A stretch of 64,000 nucleotides of DNA from Chengkuizengella sp. SCS-71B (GTDB taxonomy: Bacteria; Bacillota; Bacilli; Paenibacillales; KCTC-33759): assembly GCF_040100845.1 (NCBI RefSeq), contig NZ_JAZHSH010000001.1, positions 3,704,501-3,768,500 of the forward strand, in the 5' to 3' direction. Numbering within the stretch: position 1 is the stretch's first letter; each line of letters opens with the position of its first letter. Below, piece after piece: positions 26,292 to 37,001 of the stretch. The notes beneath the pieces were generated by a model that was given only the letters and a program-made list of their open reading frames with translations, had not been told where the DNA came from and made no database searches. The translations under genes and the position numbers were made by a program.

Positions 26292-26318
26292 TACGTCATC
26301 ATTGTCACAAAAGTTTCA
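26292..26318 (-). promoter_or_regulatory. Sigma-W-type promoter for yuaF-floT
   Basis: On the minus strand: TGAAAC (26318-26313), 17-bp spacer, CGTA (26295-26292), about 55 bp upstream of the yuaF start. It matches the sigma-W consensus, with a spacer one base longer than the usual 16. The rest of the gene-free region 26320-26478 is AT-rich with no other clear signal. Confidence 0.7.
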
Positions 26319-26478
26319 ATAATTTTCATACTTCTCCATTTTTCTCTGTCAAGCTCCTAAAATCTCTCTTTTCATTATACACTGGTTTGTAAAAAGATAA
26401 GTTTAAATACGTTACAAATTTCTTAAAAGTTTCGAACATGTTATTATTACAAAAATCCCCATTCATTGGCAAGGTAAA

Positions 26479-26510
26479 AAACAGAAAACCTATTAGTAGG
26501 TCATCTGTTT
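26479..26510 (-). terminator. Terminator after the SNF2 helicase gene
   Basis: AAACAGA (26479-26485) pairs with TCTGTTT (26504-26510), with inner CCTA-TTAG-TAGG. The minus-strand transcript ends in TTTTTT. Confidence 0.75.
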
Positions 26511-26553
26511 AGTTAAATTAAACTTATTTTTTATTGATTTGAATGTTTTTAGT

Positions 26554-29500
26554 TTACAAATTCAAAATCTCTTTAATTTCATCTTCTGATAGTCCAGAAA
26601 GCATCGTTTCACCAGGTTGAATGACCTTCTCGATCAGTTCCTTTTTCTTTTGTTGGAGTTCAACTATCTTCTCTTCAATCGTCCCTTGAGTGATCAAACG
26701 ATTCACTTGAACAACATTTTTCTGACCAATTCTATAAGCACGATCAACAGCTTGTTCATCTACAGCAGGATTCCACCATAAATCATATAAAATCACAGTG
26801 TCAGCACCCGTAAGATTCAACCCTGTTCCCCCTGCTTTTAATGACACAAGAAAAATTTCTTTTTCTCCTTTGTTGAATTTTTCTGTCATATTAAGTCTTT
26901 CCAGCTTATCTGTTTTACCGTCTAAATAAAAATAGTCAATTTGTTGTTGATCTAATTCCTCACGAATGATTTTTAACATACCTGTAAATTGTGAGAAGAT
27001 TAGAATCCGATGTCCTCCATCCATTGCTTCATTCACAATTTCTAATAACTGTTCTAACTTCCCAGATGAACCCTCGTAATTATCTATAAACAAACTAGGA
27101 TGACAACAGAGTTGTCTAAGTCTAGTAATACCTGCTAATATCTTCATTCTGTTCTGTTGCAATTCACCTTTAAGTAGAGCTTCTCTCGTTTCATGTTGTA
27201 TTTTATCTAAATATCCAAGATATAACTTTTTCTGTTCTGTAGTTAACTCGGATACTTGAAGCGTTTCGATTTTATCAGGTAATTCCTTTAATACGTCCTT
27301 TTTCATGCGTCTTAAAATAAATGGCTTTACGATTCTAGAAATTTTCTCATGTGACATTTGTGTAAATGCTTGTTTCCCATGAAATAGACCAGGCAAAACC
27401 ACTTGAAAGATAGACCACAATTCATCCAAAGAATTTTCAATTGGGGTTCCACTGAGAGCAAATCTTCTCGCAGCTCTTAACTTCCTCACGGCTTGGGAGG
27501 TTTGTGTTTGAATATTTTTAATATTTTGCGCTTCATCTAAGATCAGAATTCTAAAATTTTGCGCTTGATACATCTCAATATCTCTTCTAATCAATGGATA
27601 GGAGGTAATAAGTACATCTACGTTTGATAAATCCTCCATGATGTCCGATCGAGTCTGTTTGTCTCCAGCAACCACCACCACATTTATAGTAGGGGCGAAT
27701 TTTTGAAATTCATTTTTCCAGTTATATATTAAAGAAGCAGGTGAAACAATTAGGGTCGGTTCTGTAGTCGCTTCGATGTTCTCCTTATCAGATAAAATAT
27801 AAGAGATGCTTTGAATCGTTTTTCCTAACCCCATATCATCAGCCAATATTCCACCAAAGTGATAATGTTCTAACATTTTCAGCCATTCAAAACCAAATAC
27901 TTGATAGTCTCGCAATGTACTTTTTAAGCTTTCTGGTGGTTCAAACTCTAAGTTGTCAGGGTGTTTAATATGGTCTAGTAGTTGACGGAAATTTCTCCCG
28001 ATTTTCACTGTGGATTTGTTTTGATTGACAATTTCTTCTACTTGTAATCCGCGCATTGTATTTGTTTGAATGGTTAAACCGTCAATATCAGATTGTTGTA
28101 TCTCTAGTTCATCAAAGAGTTGTCTTATTCCTTTAAAATCTTCATGTTGTAAAGAAACAAAACTACCATCCGTCAAACGAACATATTTTTTCTTCTCAAT
28201 TACAGATTGTAAAATTTGATAAACTTCTTCACTATCAATTCCGTCCATTTCAAATTTGACTTCAAATAAATTTGTGGAAGGATTTATATCCATATTTGTC
28301 TTCGGCACAAAGTTTTCATCAGGTAACATTTCTTTTGCAGATGAGGAAATGTAGATGTCAGCCATTTTTTCTAGTTTAGGTAAATCTTCATATAAAAACT
28401 GGAACATGTCGTATTCATCATCAATATACAATCTTTCACCATTCCATTTAAATGGTGTACTTTCAATGAGTGACATTACTTCATTTTCTTTTTCAACATT
28501 TCTCATTAAAATAAGATCCTGTTCTTTATTGGAAATGACCCTTTGCAAAGGGTCAATCACAATATCTCCATAATGATATTCTAAAGAAGAAGATAACGAA
28601 TCACCTTCTTTATCCACCTTCAACTTCACTTGTAAAGGTGGGTTAATTAGTTGATCTGAAATATGATCTGCAATTTCTACCTTTCCAATTTTATTTAAGT
28701 TAGGTACCACATTAGAAATCACACCTTCAATTTGTTCTCTATTAATTAATAATTGGGATTGTGAACGGAATTCTTTTTTCAAATCTAATAACATTTGAAA
28801 TTGAGTTTCATACACCCGATAAAAAGTTCCCTCCTGAAAAATATATCCATAGGATTCAAGAAAAACCACAGAGTCAAATCCTTTTAATTTCAATAAAAAA
28901 TCAGAGGGATTAAATTTATCGAGTTGAAAATAAAATGGAGGCACTTCATCAACAATTTGAATGTGAACATATTTATCCCATCCACTTTCGACATTTGTGT
29001 TCCTATTTATTAGTTTATTTAATAATTCATCTGATCGATGAGGAGGAATTCTAAGAAATCGATCACGATTGGATGCATTAATCACATAAGAGTAGGCAGA
29101 AGATGTATCACTGTAAAATGCTTCATTGTCTATGACTTCTTCAAGTAATTTGAAAATTTCTAAATCCTCTTGCTCTACTTGAAACTCACTTGGATCATAA
29201 GTAAATTTTTTAGTAAAAATATAAGGTTTATCATTAAATAAAGCAGTGAGAAACTCTCTCATATTACGCACAATATACGTGTGGTTGATTCCAACTTTTA
29301 ATTCCAAGGTCAATAATGATCCAGAATCTATGGAATCCATGATGTTACAAGTGTATTCCACCCTCATGATCTCTCTTCTATCCTTGTATTCTTGTTTATT
29401 ATTGATATGATATTTTTCAAATAATTGAATCATTCGATCCGTTGCAACCTGATCTCTTTTTGGAATAGCAGGGGGGTATTTGTTCTGATTTTCATTTTGT

Positions 29501-29835
29501 TTTTGCTCATAATATTTTAATAACTGTCCGCTGGTTTCCAGTTCATTTATTTTTAATAAGGTAGCAATGATATGTTTACAATAATTATAATACCCATTAT
29601 GTGCAGGGCAATCGCACTGAACATGTAAATCTTTAGAATGATCATCCATTTGAATACGTACATTATATTTTCGATTTCCTTCTACAAGAGCTTCACATAA
29701 AGTTTCTCTACTTATAAAATTCAATCTCGTCACATAACCATTTTTCCAGTAGGAATAACCGCGATTATATACGGTCATATCATCAGCAAGATTCTGAATT
29801 TCTTCAACTGTTAAACCAAATAAAATCCCATTCAT
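26554..29835 (-). CDS. SWIM zinc-finger SNF2-family helicase
   Basis: 1093 residues. The N-terminus has a SWIM zinc finger (CDCPAHNGYYNYCKH, about 74-88), then a large SNF2-associated region (about 100-610), then the SNF2 ATPase. Walker A is DDMGLGKT at 666-673, the DEAQ box is near 767 (ILDEAQNIKN), motif III is ALSGTPIENS, and the helicase C half carries LFSQFTGML, LDGKTDKLER, LKAGGTGLNL and QAVDRAYRIGQ. Such proteins (B. subtilis YwqA type) translocate on double-stranded DNA and are linked to transcription or repair; the precise bacterial role is not settled. Single gene with its own terminator, no damage seen. Confidence 0.92.
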   Translation of the reverse strand: MNGILFGLTVEEIQNLADDMTVYNRGYSYWKNGYVTRLNFISRETLCEALVEGNRKYNVRIQMDDHSKDLHVQCDCPAHNGYYNYCKHIIATLLKINELETSGQLLKYYEQKQNENQNKYPPAIPKRDQVATDRMIQLFEKYHINNKQEYKDRREIMRVEYTCNIMDSIDSGSLLTLELKVGINHTYIVRNMREFLTALFNDKPYIFTKKFTYDPSEFQVEQEDLEIFKLLEEVIDNEAFYSDTSSAYSYVINASNRDRFLRIPPHRSDELLNKLINRNTNVESGWDKYVHIQIVDEVPPFYFQLDKFNPSDFLLKLKGFDSVVFLESYGYIFQEGTFYRVYETQFQMLLDLKKEFRSQSQLLINREQIEGVISNVVPNLNKIGKVEIADHISDQLINPPLQVKLKVDKEGDSLSSSLEYHYGDIVIDPLQRVISNKEQDLILMRNVEKENEVMSLIESTPFKWNGERLYIDDEYDMFQFLYEDLPKLEKMADIYISSSAKEMLPDENFVPKTNMDINPSTNLFEVKFEMDGIDSEEVYQILQSVIEKKKYVRLTDGSFVSLQHEDFKGIRQLFDELEIQQSDIDGLTIQTNTMRGLQVEEIVNQNKSTVKIGRNFRQLLDHIKHPDNLEFEPPESLKSTLRDYQVFGFEWLKMLEHYHFGGILADDMGLGKTIQSISYILSDKENIEATTEPTLIVSPASLIYNWKNEFQKFAPTINVVVVAGDKQTRSDIMEDLSNVDVLITSYPLIRRDIEMYQAQNFRILILDEAQNIKNIQTQTSQAVRKLRAARRFALSGTPIENSLDELWSIFQVVLPGLFHGKQAFTQMSHEKISRIVKPFILRRMKKDVLKELPDKIETLQVSELTTEQKKLYLGYLDKIQHETREALLKGELQQNRMKILAGITRLRQLCCHPSLFIDNYEGSSGKLEQLLEIVNEAMDGGHRILIFSQFTGMLKIIREELDQQQIDYFYLDGKTDKLERLNMTEKFNKGEKEIFLVSLKAGGTGLNLTGADTVILYDLWWNPAVDEQAVDRAYRIGQKNVVQVNRLITQGTIEEKIVELQQKKKELIEKVIQPGETMLSGLSEDEIKEILNL

Positions 29836-30038
29836 TTAAATATCATCCTATTAAATTAATTTTTAGTCATGTAATATATGTTTCGTTCTTTTTACTCATT
29901 CTCCTATTCTTTCCATTCTAAAGGTACAAAAACCTTCATGCAAGAAAATTTATAAATACTCAGAAACAATATCTTCATTACTTTGTGAGGGCTTTTTTCC
30001 AAAAATGAGATAAAAAGTTATTCTTTTCTTTCAGATTT

Positions 30039-30067
30039 AAAAAGGCTCCTTAAAACTGGAACCTTTT
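30039..30067 (-). terminator. Terminator after the ddl operon
   Basis: AAAAAGGCTCC (30039-30049) pairs with GGAACCTTTT (30058-30067) with a small mismatch; on the minus strand the stem ends in TTTTT. It lies 40 bp past the small gene that follows ddl. Confidence 0.75.
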
Positions 30068-30106
30068 CATTCTTTGATATATTTAGTTTACTTGGATGCT
30101 TAAACA

Positions 30107-30424
30107 TTAAGTATTGTCTTTGAAAAACATTTCATAAGCTAAATCGGTTTGAACTTTTGCCTCATGCTCTGTTAACTTACGTACTAAATCCATTTCCACT
30201 TTAGTTAATTCTTCACCTTGGAAGGTAATTTCTGCGATAGAAGCAGTAATTTTCACAATAGCTACAGCTTCGTTATTCGGTGTATAAGCTATTGCTTTTT
30301 GACCCGTCGGATATACTCGAAAACCTTTTTTAACCATTGCAGTTTTCCCATATTCTAATAAATCATGCAGCTCTTGTTCAGATTTAAATTTACACACTGA
30401 ATTAAATTCTGATTGAAACCCCAT
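30107..30424 (-). CDS. Small conserved protein downstream of ddl
   Basis: 105 residues, soluble, mixed alpha/beta by appearance. It starts MGFQSEFNSVCKFKSEQELHDLL. A similar MGFQSEFN opening occurs in an uncharacterised Bacillales family, but I cannot name it securely. Visible segments are FRVYPTGQKAIAYTPNNEAVAIVKITAS and ITFQGEELTKVEMDLVRKLTEHEAKVQ. No catalytic signature. It starts 20 bp after ddl and shares its terminator, so the two are co-transcribed; a role near cell-wall synthesis would be guesswork. Confidence 0.65.
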   Translation of the reverse strand: MGFQSEFNSVCKFKSEQELHDLLEYGKTAMVKKGFRVYPTGQKAIAYTPNNEAVAIVKITASIAEITFQGEELTKVEMDLVRKLTEHEAKVQTDLAYEMFFKDNT

Positions 30425-30444
30425 ATATCCTCACCCCTCGAAGA

Positions 30445-31602
30445 TTATTCTGCATCAAATCCATATTGTAGGTTCTGCTTTTCATTATATCTAAGAATAG
30501 CCAAATCAATCAAACGATCCAGTAACTCTTTATATGGAAGTCCTGTATGTTTCCATAATAACGGGAACATGCTAAATGGTGTAAATCCTGGCATCGTATT
30601 AATTTCATTAATGAATACTTTGTTATCCGTTTTATCTATAAAAAAATCTACACGAGACAAACCTGTACCTTCAATAGATTGAAAAGCTTTAATCGCTAAT
30701 TTTTGTATATACTCCGCAGTATCTGAATCCACTTCTGCAGGTATAGTCATGACAGATTCTCCATCTACATACTTGGCTTTATAGTCATAAAAGTCATTTG
30801 AAGACATAATTTCACCTAATACAGAAACCTCAGGTTCTTCATTGCCGATCACACCCACTTCAATTTCACGTGCTTCAATGAATTCTTCAATAATGACCTT
30901 ATGGTCGTATTTAAAGGCCTCTTGAATTGCTTCAATTAATTGTTCCCGGTCATTTGCTTTGGAAATACCTACACTAGAACCTAAGTTAGCTGGTTTTACA
31001 AAACAAGGATACCCTATCGCAACCTCTAAATCCATTAAGTAATAGGACTGATCCTTTTTCCATTGATGTTTCGTAAAATAACGATAAATACATTGTGGCA
31101 ATCCTTCATGAGCAAAAATCTTTTTCATCACTGTTTTATCCATCCCCATTGCGGAGGATAAAACTCCAGCACCTACATATGGTGTATTTGCCATTTCAAA
31201 CAACCCTTGAATCGTACCATCTTCTCCGTTAGTACCGTGCAATAATGGAAAAATAACATCCACTGCATTTGTACTTTTTGAATTTTCATCAGAATGGAAT
31301 TCAAATATACCATTCAGTTGCTGTGGAGTTAAAAGTGAAGGCATTGATGACACCACTGCTTTATCAGATGATGATTTTGCATCCTTTTCATCAGTTTCTA
31401 ATAATAATTGCTTTTTACTATCAACTGGAGCATTTAAATAGGGACCCTTCCTCCAACTTCCCTTTTCTGTGATATATATAGGTAAAACATCATATTTTGA
31501 AAAGTCAAATGACTGAAGTACTGCAAACGCCGTTTCTAAGGAAACTGCATGTTCACCAGACTTCCCGCCATATATTAAACCAACTCTAATTTTCTCCCCC
31601 AT
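30445..31602 (-). CDS. ddl: D-alanine--D-alanine ligase
   Basis: 385 residues, ATP-grasp fold. N-terminal VGLIYGGKSGEHAVSLETA (7-25) is the family signature, followed by LLHGTNGEDGTIQGLFEMANTPYVGAGVLSSAMGMDKTVMK, FVKPANLGSSVGI (ATP loop) and the metal site FINEINTMPGFTPFSMFP near 340. It joins two D-Ala molecules for peptidoglycan precursors. The Tyr/Phe-type residue that separates D-Ala-D-Ala from D-Ala-D-Lac ligases was not scored, so the D-Ala-D-Ala call rests on the general pattern. Slightly longer than usual because of a 60-75 insertion rich in Lys/Asp/Ser. Co-transcribed with a small gene. Confidence 0.92.
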   Translation of the reverse strand: MGEKIRVGLIYGGKSGEHAVSLETAFAVLQSFDFSKYDVLPIYITEKGSWRKGPYLNAPVDSKKQLLLETDEKDAKSSSDKAVVSSMPSLLTPQQLNGIFEFHSDENSKSTNAVDVIFPLLHGTNGEDGTIQGLFEMANTPYVGAGVLSSAMGMDKTVMKKIFAHEGLPQCIYRYFTKHQWKKDQSYYLMDLEVAIGYPCFVKPANLGSSVGISKANDREQLIEAIQEAFKYDHKVIIEEFIEAREIEVGVIGNEEPEVSVLGEIMSSNDFYDYKAKYVDGESVMTIPAEVDSDTAEYIQKLAIKAFQSIEGTGLSRVDFFIDKTDNKVFINEINTMPGFTPFSMFPLLWKHTGLPYKELLDRLIDLAILRYNEKQNLQYGFDAE

Positions 31603-31650
31603 TTAGTCGTCCTCCAAGTAAATAATATTTTCGTTATCATTTTCAAAAGT

Positions 31651-32649
31651 TTATAATGAATTGTGAATATGGCAAAAGCTATATTTAGTTTTTTCAGACC
31701 AGGCGTATGAATCTTTATAGTCCCAATATCTGTGTTTGCTATTTACTGTTCTTGCATTTACGAGTGGCATCCCATTCTCATCTTTATCTGTCACAATAGC
31801 ACTATGTTGAAATTTTGAATCTCCATCCCAATCATAAAATATAACGTCGCCAATTTGTAATTGTTTTGGATTTTCCACTGTTTCAGCCCGGAGTCCATTT
31901 AGATTAGTTAATAGATAATTTTTCAAGCATTGAGATACAGTCCAGCTAAAACTCCAACCATCTTGACCAGAATTATACCACCATCCTAGTGCTCTATTCC
32001 TAGTATAATTCATTGAAGCACCACCTGCATAGATACATTGTGAAACAAAATTAGTACAATCATCATTAAAAGAGCGAAAATCAGGATTCGGATTTTCCCA
32101 CCATACATCAGCATATTCTTTCACTTTTGATCGTTCGTAACGAAAACTTTTCTTTGAAGATCTATTAAATATTTGTTCATTAAAAAATGGCAAAGCGTTA
32201 TTTTGATATTGAAATGAGCTGATTTGACTTTTTATTTCAGGATTAGTTGAAGTTACCGGTGGATTTTTACAATACTTGCGTTCAGGAATTGGAATATCAA
32301 TTTGCTCTATCAACCACTTTCCTTTCTGTTTCCTTAAGATAATGTGTTGTTGTTCTATCCTTTCCTCTAGAATTTTTTTGTAGTAACCATCATATAAAAA
32401 AAATCTTTTAAGTAGAATGTCCACTTCTGTACGATCATATCTACTTTGTAATTTGACTATTTTCATTCTTGTTTCATTTTTTTTTAAGTTTAACTTTCTA
32501 TCCTGAATCCTGTATAATCTTTTCTGTTGCATATCCTTGTATTGTTCGTCCAATAATAGAGGAAGTAACGGATCAATAGAACAATGACTTTCAAATTGGT
32601 TAACCATTCTTACATACTCATTTAATGTTGCCCGCCAATGTGAGCTCAT
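31651..32649 (-). CDS. Amidase-domain protein (Amidase_6 type, YhbB-like)
   Basis: 332 residues without a signal peptide. The N-terminal half is Lys/Arg-rich and helical. The C-terminal half (about 175-332) is the putative amidase domain: YADVWWENPNPDFRSF, then DDCTNFVSQCIYAGG with the likely catalytic Cys near 199, LQIGDVIFYDWDGDSKFQHSAIVTD with the His, and VNARTVNSKHRYW. The family is related to NlpC/P60-type Cys hydrolases and is common in spore formers. Its role, perhaps cell-wall or spore-envelope turnover, is inferred. GAGGG lies before the ATG. Divergent from acnA. Confidence 0.82.
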   Translation of the reverse strand: MSSHWRATLNEYVRMVNQFESHCSIDPLLPLLLDEQYKDMQQKRLYRIQDRKLNLKKNETRMKIVKLQSRYDRTEVDILLKRFFLYDGYYKKILEERIEQQHIILRKQKGKWLIEQIDIPIPERKYCKNPPVTSTNPEIKSQISSFQYQNNALPFFNEQIFNRSSKKSFRYERSKVKEYADVWWENPNPDFRSFNDDCTNFVSQCIYAGGASMNYTRNRALGWWYNSGQDGWSFSWTVSQCLKNYLLTNLNGLRAETVENPKQLQIGDVIFYDWDGDSKFQHSAIVTDKDENGMPLVNARTVNSKHRYWDYKDSYAWSEKTKYSFCHIHNSL

Positions 32650-32812
32650 AAGTGTCCCTCCATCACATTGTTTTTTTTGAACTGTTGATCATAATAACTT
32701 CGACATCCAGCGCTGTATATACTATATGTTTTTATAGCTTATCACATGAAAAAAATCTTTACGTCTTGCTATTAAAACGATATACTTAAGTTAAAGATTT
32801 TTTTGAAATTAG

Positions 32813-32829
32813 GTTTCATTAGATGAAAC
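32813..32829. promoter_or_regulatory. IclR-type operator candidate in the acnA leader
   Basis: GTTTCA-TTAGA-TGAAAC, a perfect 6-bp inverted repeat with a 5-bp centre, 25 bp upstream of the aconitase ATG. The same half-sites with the same spacing occur at 38093-38109 in front of the iclR-family gene. Upstream, 32749-32761 and 32792-32804 form a separate A/T-rich 13-bp inverted repeat (AAAAAAATCTTTA and its complement). Confidence 0.55.
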
Positions 32830-32854
32830 AATGAACATTAAAGGAGGAAATTTG

Positions 32855-35566
32855 ATGACTAACAAAGATCAATTTAACGTTCGCACACAGCTAACGGTAG
32901 GAGATAAGTCATATACTTATTATTCTTTACCTGAGTTAGATAAAGCGAACGGAGGAAATATTTCAAAGCTTCCATTTTCCATTAAAGTATTATTAGAAGC
33001 AGCGGTCCGTAAATTTGACGGTCGTGCGATCACAGAAGGACATGTAAACCAAATTGCTAGCTGGGCTGAAAATAAAGGACAAAACAAACAGGAAATTCCA
33101 TTTGTACCTGCAAGAATCGTTCTGCAAGACTTCACAGGTGTACCTGTAGTTGTTGATTTAGCAGCGATGCGTGATACAGTTGCCAAAGCAGGCGGAGACC
33201 CGGATAAAATCAACCCACTTGCTCCAGTAGATTTAGTTATCGACCATTCTGTAATGATCGATGCTTTTGGTTCTGAGAATGCATTAGAATACAATATGAA
33301 TGTAGAATTTGAACGTAACGAAGAAAGATACCGTTTCTTGCGTTGGGCACAAACTGCATTTGATAATTTCCGTGCTGTACCTCCTGCTACTGGGATTGTA
33401 CATCAAGTTAACCTTGAGTACTTAGCATCCGTTGCAGCTACAAAAGAAGTAGACGGGGTAACAGAAGTATTCCCTGACTCCCTAGTAGGTACAGATTCAC
33501 ATACTACAATGATCAACGGTTTAGGTGTTGTTGGTTACGGTGTAGGTGGAATCGAAGCTGAAGCAGGAATGCTTGGTCAGCCATTATATTCAGTTACTCC
33601 TGATGTAATCGGATTCAAGTTAACTGGAAGTTTAGCTGAAGGCGCTACGGCAACTGACCTCGCACTAACCATTACAGAAACACTTCGTAAAAAAGGTGTT
33701 GTTGGTAAATTCGTTGAGTTCTATGGTTCTGGATTAAGCAACATTAGCTTAGCTGATCGTGCTACAGTAGCAAACATGGCTCCAGAATATGGTGCAACAG
33801 TTGGTTTCTTCCCAGTAGATAATGAAACATTGAACTACTTAAGAGGAACTGGACGTAGTGAGGAACAGATTGCCCTTGTTGAACAGTATTATAAAACTCA
33901 AGGATTATTCCGTATGGATGATACTCCAGATCCAGTATTTACAGATACAATTGAATTAGATATATCTACTGTAGTTCCAAGTCTTTCTGGACCTAAACGT
34001 CCACAGGATCGTGTAGAACTAACAGAAATGAAACAAAAGTTTAACGAAGTTGTTCGTAAGCCAGTTGATCAAGGCGGTTTAGGGATTTCTGAAGACAAAA
34101 TCAAAGAATCTGTAGAAGTAAAACATCCAAATGGAGAAACTACTACTTTAACTACTGGTTCTGTTGTGATTGCTGCGATTACAAGCTGTACAAATACTTC
34201 AAATCCAAGTGTTATGCTTGGTGCTGGTTTATTAGCTAAAAAAGCAGTTGAAAAAGGTTTAAAAGTACCTGCATATGTAAAAACAAGTTTAGCTCCTGGG
34301 TCTCTAGTTGTTACTGAGTATCTTAAAAAAGCAAACTTACTTGACTCCTTAGAGAATCTTGGATTCTACGTAGCAGGATACGGTTGTACTACTTGTATCG
34401 GAAACAGTGGTCCACTTCCTGATGAAGTTTCAAAAGCAATCGCTGACAATGACTTAACGGTATGTTCTGTATTAAGTGGTAACCGTAACTTTGAAGGGCG
34501 TGTTCATGCTCAAGTTAAAGCAAACTATCTTGCATCACCTCCATTGGTTGTTGCGTATGCCCTAGCAGGTACAACTGATATTGACTTAACTACAGAACCA
34601 ATCGGACATGATGAAAATAATAATGCAGTATACCTAAAAGATATTTGGCCTTCTAATCAAGAAGTAATGGATACTGTTAATCAGGCGATGAGCCCTGAAT
34701 TATTCCGTGATAAATATCAGGATGTATTCCGCGCCAACGAACGTTGGAATGATATTCCTGTTCCAGAAGGTAAATTATATGAGTGGGATGAAAAATCTAC
34801 TTACATTCAAAATCCACCATTCTTTGAAGGTTTAACTCCTGAGGTTGGTGATATTACAGATATTAACGATGCAAAAACATTAGCACTTATGGGTGATTCA
34901 GTGACAACAGACCATATCTCCCCTGCTGGAAATATCGCTGTAGGCAGCCCAGCTGAAAAATATTTAACAGATAATGGTGTTGAACGTAAAGATTTCAATT
35001 CTTATGGTTCTAGACGTGGAAATCATGAAGTTATGATGCGTGGTACATTTGCAAACATTCGTATCCGTAACCAACTTGCGCCTGGTACAGAGGGTGGAGT
35101 AACGACTTACTTGCCAACGAATGAAGTGATGCCAATTTATGACGCAGCAATGAAATATAAAGACGCAGGCACTCCACTTGTTGTATATGCAGGTAAAGAA
35201 TATGGAACTGGAAGTTCTCGTGACTGGGCAGCAAAAGGTAGCAATTTGTTAGGGGTTCATGCAGTTGTTGCTGAAAGCTTTGAAAGAATCCATCGCAGCA
35301 ACCTAGTTGGTATGGGTGTTTTACCACTACAATTTGAAGCAGGTCAAAGCTGGAAGTCTCTTGGAATTACTGGAAAAGAAACATTTAACTTTGTCGGTCT
35401 AAACAATGATGTTAAACCTGGTCAAATCATTAAGGTTGAAGCGACTCGTGAAGATGGTACAAAGTTTGAATTCAATACGATTAGTCGTTTAGACAGTATG
35501 GTGGATGTAGATTATTACCGTAACGGTGGAATCTTGCAAACTGTGCTTCGCCAATTAATGAATTAA
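32855..35566 (+). CDS. acnA: Aconitate hydratase
   Basis: 903 residues from the ATG at 32855, chosen because AAAGGAGG lies 7-8 bp upstream; an earlier in-frame ATG has no site. It is a typical AcnA/CitB of the TCA cycle, interconverting citrate and isocitrate. The three [4Fe-4S] ligands are in [12 protein letters not shown] (Cys near 443) and [12 protein letters not shown] (near 509 and 512). The swivel domain holds [24 protein letters not shown] and [13 protein letters not shown]. In Bacillus CitB also binds mRNA when its cluster is lost. An IclR-type operator candidate lies in the leader, so control by the nearby regulator is possible. Confidence 0.96.
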   Translation: MTNKDQFNVRTQLTVGDKSYTYYSLPELDKANGGNISKLPFSIKVLLEAAVRKFDGRAITEGHVNQIASWAENKGQNKQEIPFVPARIVLQDFTGVPVVVDLAAMRDTVAKAGGDPDKINPLAPVDLVIDHSVMIDAFGSENALEYNMNVEFERNEERYRFLRWAQTAFDNFRAVPPATGIVHQVNLEYLASVAATKEVDGVTEVFPDSLVGTDSHTTMINGLGVVGYGVGGIEAEAGMLGQPLYSVTPDVIGFKLTGSLAEGATATDLALTITETLRKKGVVGKFVEFYGSGLSNISLADRATVANMAPEYGATVGFFPVDNETLNYLRGTGRSEEQIALVEQYYKTQGLFRMDDTPDPVFTDTIELDISTVVPSLSGPKRPQDRVELTEMKQKFNEVVRKPVDQGGLGISEDKIKESVEVKHPNGETTTLTTGSVVIAAITSCTNTSNPSVMLGAGLLAKKAVEKGLKVPAYVKTSLAPGSLVVTEYLKKANLLDSLENLGFYVAGYGCTTCIGNSGPLPDEVSKAIADNDLTVCSVLSGNRNFEGRVHAQVKANYLASPPLVVAYALAGTTDIDLTTEPIGHDENNNAVYLKDIWPSNQEVMDTVNQAMSPELFRDKYQDVFRANERWNDIPVPEGKLYEWDEKSTYIQNPPFFEGLTPEVGDITDINDAKTLALMGDSVTTDHISPAGNIAVGSPAEKYLTDNGVERKDFNSYGSRRGNHEVMMRGTFANIRIRNQLAPGTEGGVTTYLPTNEVMPIYDAAMKYKDAGTPLVVYAGKEYGTGSSRDWAAKGSNLLGVHAVVAESFERIHRSNLVGMGVLPLQFEAGQSWKSLGITGKETFNFVGLNNDVKPGQIIKVEATREDGTKFEFNTISRLDSMVDVDYYRNGGILQTVLRQLMN

Positions 35567-35620
35567 AATATAATATCAAGTGACTAGTGACTTAACAAAA
35601 AAGTTCAATTAGTTTTAAAA

Positions 35621-35656
35621 AACGCCCTAGAAGATAAGTTCATCATCTAGGGCGTT
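35621..35656. terminator. Bidirectional terminator between acnA and metY
   Basis: AACGCCCTAGA (35621-35631) pairs perfectly with TCTAGGGCGTT (35646-35656). The minus-strand transcript (metY) continues into TTTTTT; the plus side (acnA) has a weaker T-rich tail. Confidence 0.88.
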
Positions 35657-35684
35657 CGTTTATATAAATATAAAGATCTACTAT

Positions 35685-36977
35685 TTATTTTTGAGTTTTA
35701 ATTAAAGCCTGATCTAAATCATCGATTAAATCATCAATAAACTCTGTACCTATGGACAAACGAATCATTCCAGATGTTACTCCTGCAGCCAATAAATCAT
35801 CACCTTTTAGCTGAGCATGTGTCGTGCTTGCTGGGTGGATGATTAATGATTTACTATCTCCTATATTGGCTAGATGTGAGAATATCTCAACAGAATTAAT
35901 TAGTTTTTTTCCTGCTTCAAGTCCGCCTTTCACTTCAAAATTCATCACAGCTCCCTGTCCGTCAGGCAAATACTTCTTAACTAGATGATTTGAAGGATGG
36001 CTTTCCAAGCCTACATAACTAACGTTTTCAACAAATTCGTGATTCTCTAAAAATTCAGCAATCTTCATCGCGTTTTCACTATGTCTTTCCATACGTAAGT
36101 GCAAAGTTTCTAGTCCTTGCATTAGTAAAAAGGAATTGAAAGGTGAAATTGATGCTCCCATATCTCTCATTAATTGAGCACGTGCTTTAACGATATACGC
36201 AATAGAACCTACAGCTTCTGTATATCTAACCCCATTGTAACTTGGATCTGGTTCAGTTAATCCAGGGAATTTTCCACTAGCTTCCCAATCAAAGGTACCT
36301 CCATCAACAATGATCCCCCCCATTGAAGTACCATGTCCACCAATAAATTTAGTAGCTGAATGTACAACGATATCTGCACCGTGTTCAATTGGACGTAATA
36401 AATAAGGGCTAGGAATCGTATTATCAACTATAAATGGAAGGTTATGTTCATGAGCAATTTTTGCAACTGCTTCTATGTCTAATAAATCACCTCTAGGATT
36501 TCCTAAAGCTTCTGCATATAAAGCTTTTGTTTTATCCGTAATTGCTCTACGGAAGTTTTCTGGATCATTTGGATCAACTAACTTAACGTCAATACCGAGC
36601 CTAGGTAAAGCTGTTGAAAACAAATTATAAGTGCCACCATACAAACTTGAACCAGATACGATTTCATCCCCTGCACCTGCAATGTTAAAAATTGAATAAG
36701 TGACTGCAGATAAACCAGAAGAAGTTGCTAAAGCTGCTTGACCGCCTTCTAATGCAGCTACTCTTTTCTCAAAAGCATCTGAGGTTGGGTTTGTTAATCG
36801 GGTATAAATATTCCCGGATTCCTCTAATGAAAAAAGTTTTGCAGCATGTTCTGTGTCTCTAAACCCATATGCAGCTGTTTGATAAATTGGAAGTGCGGAT
36901 GACATCGTTGTTGGATCAATCTCTTGACCTGCATGTACTGATAACGTTTCTAAACCTAACTTTCGTTTTTCTGACAT
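35685..36977 (-). CDS. metY: O-acetylhomoserine sulfhydrylase (homocysteine synthase)
   Basis: 430 residues from the ATG at 36977, which follows GGAGGGACAATTT; the in-frame ATG 24 bp upstream is rejected. Cys/Met-metabolism PLP enzyme: LETLSVHAGQEIDP start, YTRLTNPTSDAFEKRVAALEGG, the cofactor Asp in PFIVDNTIPSPYLLRP, and the Schiff-base Lys in DIVVHSATKFIGGHGTSMGG (about 210). The length and the long C-terminal arm fit MetY (O-acetylhomoserine + sulfide to homocysteine) better than MetB/MetC, which are near 380. No SAM riboswitch was seen in the leader. Monocistronic with its own terminator. Confidence 0.9.
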   Translation of the reverse strand: MSEKRKLGLETLSVHAGQEIDPTTMSSALPIYQTAAYGFRDTEHAAKLFSLEESGNIYTRLTNPTSDAFEKRVAALEGGQAALATSSGLSAVTYSIFNIAGAGDEIVSGSSLYGGTYNLFSTALPRLGIDVKLVDPNDPENFRRAITDKTKALYAEALGNPRGDLLDIEAVAKIAHEHNLPFIVDNTIPSPYLLRPIEHGADIVVHSATKFIGGHGTSMGGIIVDGGTFDWEASGKFPGLTEPDPSYNGVRYTEAVGSIAYIVKARAQLMRDMGASISPFNSFLLMQGLETLHLRMERHSENAMKIAEFLENHEFVENVSYVGLESHPSNHLVKKYLPDGQGAVMNFEVKGGLEAGKKLINSVEIFSHLANIGDSKSLIIHPASTTHAQLKGDDLLAAGVTSGMIRLSIGTEFIDDLIDDLDQALIKTQK

Positions 36978-37001
36978 AAATTGTCCCTCCATGATTTCCA
37001 A

